Source of the DNA: Thiomonas sp.
GTDB lineage: Bacteria > Pseudomonadota > Gammaproteobacteria > Burkholderiales > Burkholderiaceae_C
Assembly: GCA_027451915.1 (NCBI GenBank)
Contig: DAIDHU010000286.1
Span: 1-9,601, forward strand
Length of the DNA stretch: 9,601 nucleotides
Direction: 5' to 3'
Shown: positions 6,554 through 9,601 of the stretch, piece after piece
How the letters are laid out: each line of letters opens with the position of its first letter
How positions within the stretch are numbered: the first letter of the stretch is position 1
Made by a program: the position numbers and the translations under genes
Notes under the pieces: model-generated
What the model was told of the DNA's origin: nothing
Seen by the model: only the letters and a program-made list of their open reading frames with translations
Databases searched by the model: none

Positions 6554-7069
6554 ATGAGACAAGCGGCGGTGCCGAAGCCTCGCGAATGGCCGGCGGACGA
6601 CGCCCCGGCCGGGGCGGACGATGCCGGACTGGCTTGCCTGGTGCTGATCGCGCGCCTGCATGATCTGCCGGCGGACATCCTGTCCCTGCGCGACCATCTG
6701 GCGCGCCCCAGTGGCGCGCTCAGCCCCATTGACTTGCTGCTGGGGGCCAAGGCCCTGGGCCTGAGCGCGCGCGCCGTCACCCTGCATCCGCCGGCGCTGC
6801 AGCCGGCGCAGCTGCCCTGCATGGCCCTGGTTCCCGACGGCAGGCATTTCGTGCTGGCGCGGATGGAGTCGGGCAAGGCCCTGGTGCTGGACCCCGCCAA
6901 CGGGCGCGACGACCTGCTCGACGGCGCCCAGTTGCTGCTGCGCTGGGATGGCGAGGCCATTGTGTTCGGCTCGGCCGAACAGGCGCCCGCTCCGGCGCCG
7001 CGGCGCCGCGGGCCGCGGGCCTGGCTGCAAGGCCTGGGGCGCCTGCTGGGATTCCTGTTCGGCGCCTGA
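6554..7069 (+). CDS. Orphan C39-like (degenerate peptidase) domain protein, HlyB N-domain type
   Basis: The 171-residue protein resembles the N-terminal C39-like domain of type I secretion ATPases such as HlyB. Residues 22-36 read 'DDAGLACLVLIARLH', where true C39 peptidases have Asp-Cys-Gly; the catalytic Cys is Ala24 and the upstream Gln is missing. The family His and Asp positions survive in 'DGRHFVLAR' (H98) and 'LDPANGR' (D113), and 'LLRWDGEAIVFGSAE' matches the domain's last strand. A dead protease that binds a substrate or partner is therefore likely. The domain ends where an ATPase would enter its membrane part. Instead there is an Ala/Pro linker (143-149), three arginines and a hydrophobic tail 'WLQGLGRLLGFLFGA' that might touch the membrane. 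The start has GAGG six bases before ATG. No ABC transporter is nearby; two exported proteins follow on the same strand. Confidence 0.6.
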   Translation: MRQAAVPKPREWPADDAPAGADDAGLACLVLIARLHDLPADILSLRDHLARPSGALSPIDLLLGAKALGLSARAVTLHPPALQPAQLPCMALVPDGRHFVLARMESGKALVLDPANGRDDLLDGAQLLLRWDGEAIVFGSAEQAPAPAPRRRGPRAWLQGLGRLLGFLFGA

Positions 7070-7087
7070 GCGCGCGCCGCGGGCCTC

Positions 7088-7102
7088 GACCCGGCTCGGG
7101 TC
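7088..7102 (+). terminator. GC-rich hairpin after the C39-like gene
   Basis: GACCCG (7088-7093) and CGGGTC (7097-7102) form a perfect 6-bp stem around a 3-base loop, 18 bases after the stop codon. No T tract follows, so termination would be weak or factor-assisted. Confidence 0.25.
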
Positions 7103-7118
7103 CCGCGCCCCCGCGCGG

Positions 7119-7140
7119 CCTGGGGACGTTAGTCCCTGGG
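7119..7140. repeat. Inverted repeat/hairpin upstream of the exported-protein pair
   Basis: GGGAC-GTTA-GTCCC (7123-7136) is a perfect 5-bp stem with a tetraloop. On RNA it extends to nine pairs (7119-7127 with 7132-7140) with two G-U pairs. It lies 88 bases before the first exported-protein start. It could be an operator, part of the 5' leader, or a terminator lacking a T tract. Confidence 0.35.
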
Positions 7141-7228
7141 GCCGAGCGGGAATGGATGGCCATGGGATAGTGAAGCCTCGTCGCGCCGGGGTCGCCCCGC
7201 GCGCCTCCAGGATTCGAGGATACCCGCC

Positions 7229-8005
7229 ATGCGCAAACTTGCCTTCGCCGCGCTGCTTGCCGGCTCGCAACTCCCGGCCGATGCCGCCCTGGTCCAGGTA
7301 CAGATGGTGAACAACACCGACTACGGCATCGATTTCAGCCTGCAGATGGCCAACTACCTGCACGGAAACGCGGTCAACCGCATGTTCCTGGGCCAGGAAC
7401 AGACCCGGCAGATCGACTACATCCCCATTCTGCTCGGGCAGGGTTCGGTCACGCCCTTCGGGCAGTACAGCAGCGCCGGGCCCGACGGCGGGCTCGACGC
7501 CATCAGCCTGAACCTGCGCATGCGCTACACCTGGAACGGCGGCTACAACTGGGACTACAAGGAGTTCGGCATGCTCAGCAAGCTGTTCGGCGTCCCGCAT
7601 GAGTGCGACATGCACGCCGCCGGCCCCATCTCCGACGGGCAGACCGTGCTGCTGGATTTGCGCGAAGCGGGTTTCTGGCCCTACCTGCTCAGCGAGGTCC
7701 TTCCCAACGGGGATTCCTGCACCTTCTATCTGAGCGCCAACTACGGCCCGGTGCTGTGGGGCGAGACCAACGCGGCCCCGGGCGCCGTGGCGCCCGGGCT
7801 GCAGGATGTTCCCGGCATCGGCCGCGCGATGACCGGCGCCGAGCTCGCCCGGGCCGACCCGGCGCTGCACGCCCAGCTGGACGAGGACTACCTGCGCGCC
7901 ACCGGCATCGATCTGCGCGCCGTGCGGGCGCGCAGCCAGGCAGCCGCCTCCCGACCCGCCTCCCGACCCGCCTCCCAGCCAGCCTCCCAGCCAGCCTCCC
8001 ACTGA
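7229..8005 (+). CDS. Exported protein of unknown family, first copy of a tandem paralog pair
   Basis: The 258-residue protein starts with a Sec-type signal peptide (residues 1-19: Arg/Lys, a hydrophobic core, then Ala-Asp-Ala before the mature 'ALVQVQ'). The mature part is polar and aromatic-rich with no membrane helix. It has only two cysteines, C126 in 'PHECDMHA' and C164 in 'NGDSCTFYL', which could form a disulfide in the periplasm or outside. Residues 193-236 ('DVPGIGRAMTGAELA ... DYLRATGIDLRAVRAR') are strongly conserved in the paralog. The end (241-258) is a low-complexity Ala-Ser-Arg/Gln-Pro tail from a 12-bp repeat. The start has GAGGA (7216-7220) eight bases upstream. I do not recognise the family and assign no function. 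The next gene starts 11 bases after the stop. Confidence 0.8.
   Translation: MRKLAFAALLAGSQLPADAALVQVQMVNNTDYGIDFSLQMANYLHGNAVNRMFLGQEQTRQIDYIPILLGQGSVTPFGQYSSAGPDGGLDAISLNLRMRYTWNGGYNWDYKEFGMLSKLFGVPHECDMHAAGPISDGQTVLLDLREAGFWPYLLSEVLPNGDSCTFYLSANYGPVLWGETNAAPGAVAPGLQDVPGIGRAMTGAELARADPALHAQLDEDYLRATGIDLRAVRARSQAAASRPASRPASQPASQPASH
7946..8002 (+). repeat. 12-bp in-frame tandem repeat at the end of the first exported-protein gene
   Basis: Two copies of GCCTCCCGACCC (7946-7969), two of GCCTCCCAGCCA (7970-7993) and a partial fifth unit (7994-8002) encode ASRP-ASRP-ASQP-ASQP-ASH. The unit is a multiple of three, so copy-number changes keep the frame. The paralog lacks this tail. The two versions of the unit, each duplicated, suggest stepwise expansion by slippage. 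Confidence 0.85.
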
Positions 8006-8016
8006 GAACGCCCGCC

Positions 8017-8793
8017 ATGAAAAGGCTCCTTCTTGTCGCGCTGCTCGCCGGCGCCCATTTCCACGCGCATGCGGCGCTGGTGCAGGTGCAGCTGCTCAAC
8101 GCCAGCGGATCGCCGATCGACTACAGCGCGCAGATGGCCAATTACAGCCACGACCACGCCACCAACCGCACCTACCTGGGCAAGCAGATCACGGCCTGGA
8201 TCGGCTACGAGCCGATCCTCGGCCCGTCCGAGATCAGCCCCTCCGTGCCCTATGCCACCACGGGGCCGGGCCAGGGCAGCGATGCCATCTCGCTGAATCT
8301 GCGTGCACGCAAGAGCTGGAATGAGCAGGTCGGCTGGCGCTACGCGTCCTACGGCATGAAAGCCCGAATCCTCGGGGGGCCACACTCCTGTGACGTGCAC
8401 GCGGGCGGCCCCATCCACGATGGGGAAACCATCCTGCTGGATTTGCGCCAGCACTGGTTCTGGCCTTACGCGCTGCACGAGATCCTGCGCAACGGAGATT
8501 CCTGCACCTTCTATCTGGACGAGAATTTCGGGCCGGTGGTCTGGGGCCCGGTCCAGGGCGGCGCGACGTCCGCCGAGCCCGTGGAACCGGGCTCCCCCGG
8601 GGAATCCGCTGGCTCGACATCCGCGCCGCGGGCGGACATCCCCGGCGTGACTCGCGCGCTGACCGGCGCCGAACTGGCGGTGCAGGCTCCCTCCCTGCTG
8701 GCGCAGCTCGATGCCGACTACCTGCGCGCCACCGGAGTCGACCTGCGGGCCGTGCGGGCCCGCCATGCCGCGGCCCGGGAGTCCGGGCTCTGA
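8017..8793 (+). CDS. Exported protein of unknown family, second copy of the tandem paralog pair
   Basis: Also exactly 258 residues, with a signal peptide ('MKRLLLVALLAG' then Ala-His-Ala at 17-19 before the same mature 'ALVQVQ'). By eye a little over half of the residues match the first copy. Shared blocks include 'QMANY' (39-43), 'DAISLNLR' (89-96), 'LLDLR' (140-144), 'FWPY' (148-151), 'NGDSCTFYL' (159-167) and the C-terminal 'RALTGAELA ... DYLRATGVDLRAVRAR' (213-249). The two cysteines (C125, C163) are its only ones and correspond to those of the first copy. It has a Gly/Ser/Pro/Glu-rich linker (about 181-206) between body and C-terminal block where the first copy has a shorter join, and no repeat tail. 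The start lies 11 bp after the upstream stop; the only SD-like element (GAGAA) overlaps that stop, so translational coupling is likely. Function unknown. Confidence 0.8.
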   Translation: MKRLLLVALLAGAHFHAHAALVQVQLLNASGSPIDYSAQMANYSHDHATNRTYLGKQITAWIGYEPILGPSEISPSVPYATTGPGQGSDAISLNLRARKSWNEQVGWRYASYGMKARILGGPHSCDVHAGGPIHDGETILLDLRQHWFWPYALHEILRNGDSCTFYLDENFGPVVWGPVQGGATSAEPVEPGSPGESAGSTSAPRADIPGVTRALTGAELAVQAPSLLAQLDADYLRATGVDLRAVRARHAAARESGL

Positions 8794-8870
8794 GCACCGG
8801 GCCGGGGAGGGGCTGCGCTCGCGAAGGGAATCGGTCACCCGCGGGCCATGGCCGCCTGCGCAAGCAAGGC

Positions 8871-8892
8871 GCGGGCCCGACGCGGGGCCCGC
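8871..8892. repeat. 8-bp inverted repeat upstream of the flavoprotein gene
   Basis: GCGGGCCC (8871-8878) and GGGCCCGC (8885-8892) flank a six-base loop, 34 bp before the flavoprotein ATG and 77 bp after the preceding stop. There is no T tract. It may be a weak terminator for the exported-protein genes or a site at the downstream promoter; GACAAT (8899-8904) just after it is a possible -10 box. Confidence 0.35.
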
Positions 8893-8926
8893 ATCGGCGA
8901 CAATGCCGGCTTTGCCCAGCGCAGCC

Positions 8927-9601
8927 ATGTCCGAGTCTTCCCATTCCAGCCCCGCCAGTGCCTGCGACCTCGCGGTGGTGGGGGCGGGCGCCGCGGGCAT
9001 GATGTGCGCCGCCGTGGCCGCGCAGCGCGGGCGCCGCGTGGTGTTGATCGAGCATGCCCGTCGCATCGGCGAGAAAATCCGCATCTCCGGAGGCGGGCGC
9101 TGCAATTTCACGAATGTATCCACGGGGCCCCGGTATTACGTGGGGCGCGACCCCGGGTTCGCGGCGCAGGCGCTGCAGGCCTATACGCCCCGCGACTTCA
9201 TCGGCCTGGTACGGCGCCACCGCATCGCATTTCATGAAAAGCACCGGGGCCAGTTGTTCTGCGACCAGCCGGGCGGGGCCATCGTGGACATGCTGCGCGC
9301 CGAATGCGAGCGTGGCGGCGTGCGCTGGCTGCACCCTTGCCGGGTGCACGCCCTGCGCCCGGGCCCGCGCGGCTTCGAGCTGGACACCGATGCCGGCGCG
9401 CTGCGCGCCTCGCGCGTGGTGGTGGCCACCGGGGGCCTGCCAGTGGCGGCCATCGGCGCCACCGACTGGGCCCTGCGCCTGGCGCGCTCGCTGGGTCTGG
9501 AGGTGGAAGCCCCGCGCCCGGCCCTGGTGCCGCTGCGCTTCGCTGCGGAGGATTTCGCGCCCTTCGCCCCATTGGCGGGGGTGGCGCTGCAGGTGCGCGC
9601 G
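8927..9601 (+). CDS. HI0933/YhiN-family FAD-dependent oxidoreductase, partial (C-terminus missing)
   Basis: An open frame of 225 codons runs off the right end of the window. The protein begins with a dinucleotide-binding fold: 'LAVVGAGAAGMMCA' (15-28) with GAGAAG at 19-24 and Glu42 after the second strand. The family signature 'ISGGGRCNFTN' follows at 53-63. A second glycine motif 'VVVATGG' (164-170) leads into 'IGATDWALRLARSLG' and 'PRPALVPLRF', diagnostic for the YhiN/HI0933 flavoprotein group (annotated variously as aminoacetone oxidase family or BaiN-like). The physiological substrate is not established for most members. The ATG at 8927 has no SD sequence, but a GACAAT at 8899-8904 may be its -10 box, giving a very short leader. 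It is probably independent of the preceding unknown genes. Confidence 0.88.
   Translation, partial: MSESSHSSPASACDLAVVGAGAAGMMCAAVAAQRGRRVVLIEHARRIGEKIRISGGGRCNFTNVSTGPRYYVGRDPGFAAQALQAYTPRDFIGLVRRHRIAFHEKHRGQLFCDQPGGAIVDMLRAECERGGVRWLHPCRVHALRPGPRGFELDTDAGALRASRVVVATGGLPVAAIGATDWALRLARSLGLEVEAPRPALVPLRFAAEDFAPFAPLAGVALQVRA

Noticed and set aside
5132..8002. A 956-codon minus-strand open frame extending the dehydrogenase
   Set aside because: Only the part from the GTG at 6223 matches the family and has a ribosome binding site. The rest runs antisense through the C39-like and first exported-protein genes and is low-complexity, a GC-rich shadow frame.
7946..8002. The short repeats considered as a CRISPR array
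   Set aside because: The units are 12 bp, directly abutting with no spacers, and in frame inside a coding sequence.
7888..9123. A 411-codon minus-strand open frame
   Set aside because: It is antisense to the second exported-protein gene and the flavoprotein start, both of which have strong coding evidence on the plus strand.

Overview
The window is GC-rich DNA with dense genes, short intergenic gaps and GTG/ATG starts. Its gene families (RelE/ParE-type toxin, cupin-AraC regulator, DUF2867, tartrate/D-malate dehydrogenase, HI0933/YhiN flavoprotein) fit a betaproteobacterium, probably Burkholderiales. That placement is inferred from composition and family resemblance only. No rRNA, tRNA, insertion sequence or CRISPR array was seen.

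Left edge (1-324): the first 18 codons of what looks like a RelE/ParE-type 'addiction module killer' toxin run off the left end on the minus strand. Its promoter (TTGACA-N17-TATCGT) is embedded in a palindromic operator, and the start codon lies about where transcription should begin. The same palindrome gives a weaker mirror-image promoter to the right. A strong intrinsic terminator for rightward transcription at 247-280 has no gene in front of it, so a small RNA of roughly 180 nt is possible.

Middle left (325-5135): two divergent regulator/target pairs and one small gene. An AraC-type activator (minus) faces a classical short-chain dehydrogenase (plus). A LysR-type regulator (minus) faces a 12-helix MFS exporter (plus). 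A DUF2867 protein follows the exporter. These look like accessory oxidoreduction and efflux functions under local control.

Middle right (5132-6553): a tartrate/D-malate dehydrogenase-type NAD-dependent decarboxylating enzyme on the minus strand. Its stop codon and that of the convergent DUF2867 gene lie in the same CTAG. A 330-base divergent upstream region follows.

Right (6554-8793): the least familiar part. It has a stand-alone 171-residue protein that resembles the catalytically dead C39-like domain of HlyB-type type I secretion ATPases, but with no ATPase. It is followed by two tandem paralogous exported proteins of exactly 258 residues each, with Sec-type signal peptides, two conserved cysteines and a strongly conserved C-terminal block. 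I do not recognise their family. The first ends in a 12-bp tandem repeat encoding Ala-Ser-Arg/Gln-Pro units. All three genes read the same way and may form a functional unit.

Right edge (8927-9601): the first 225 codons of a HI0933/YhiN-type FAD-dependent oxidoreductase, cut by the window end.
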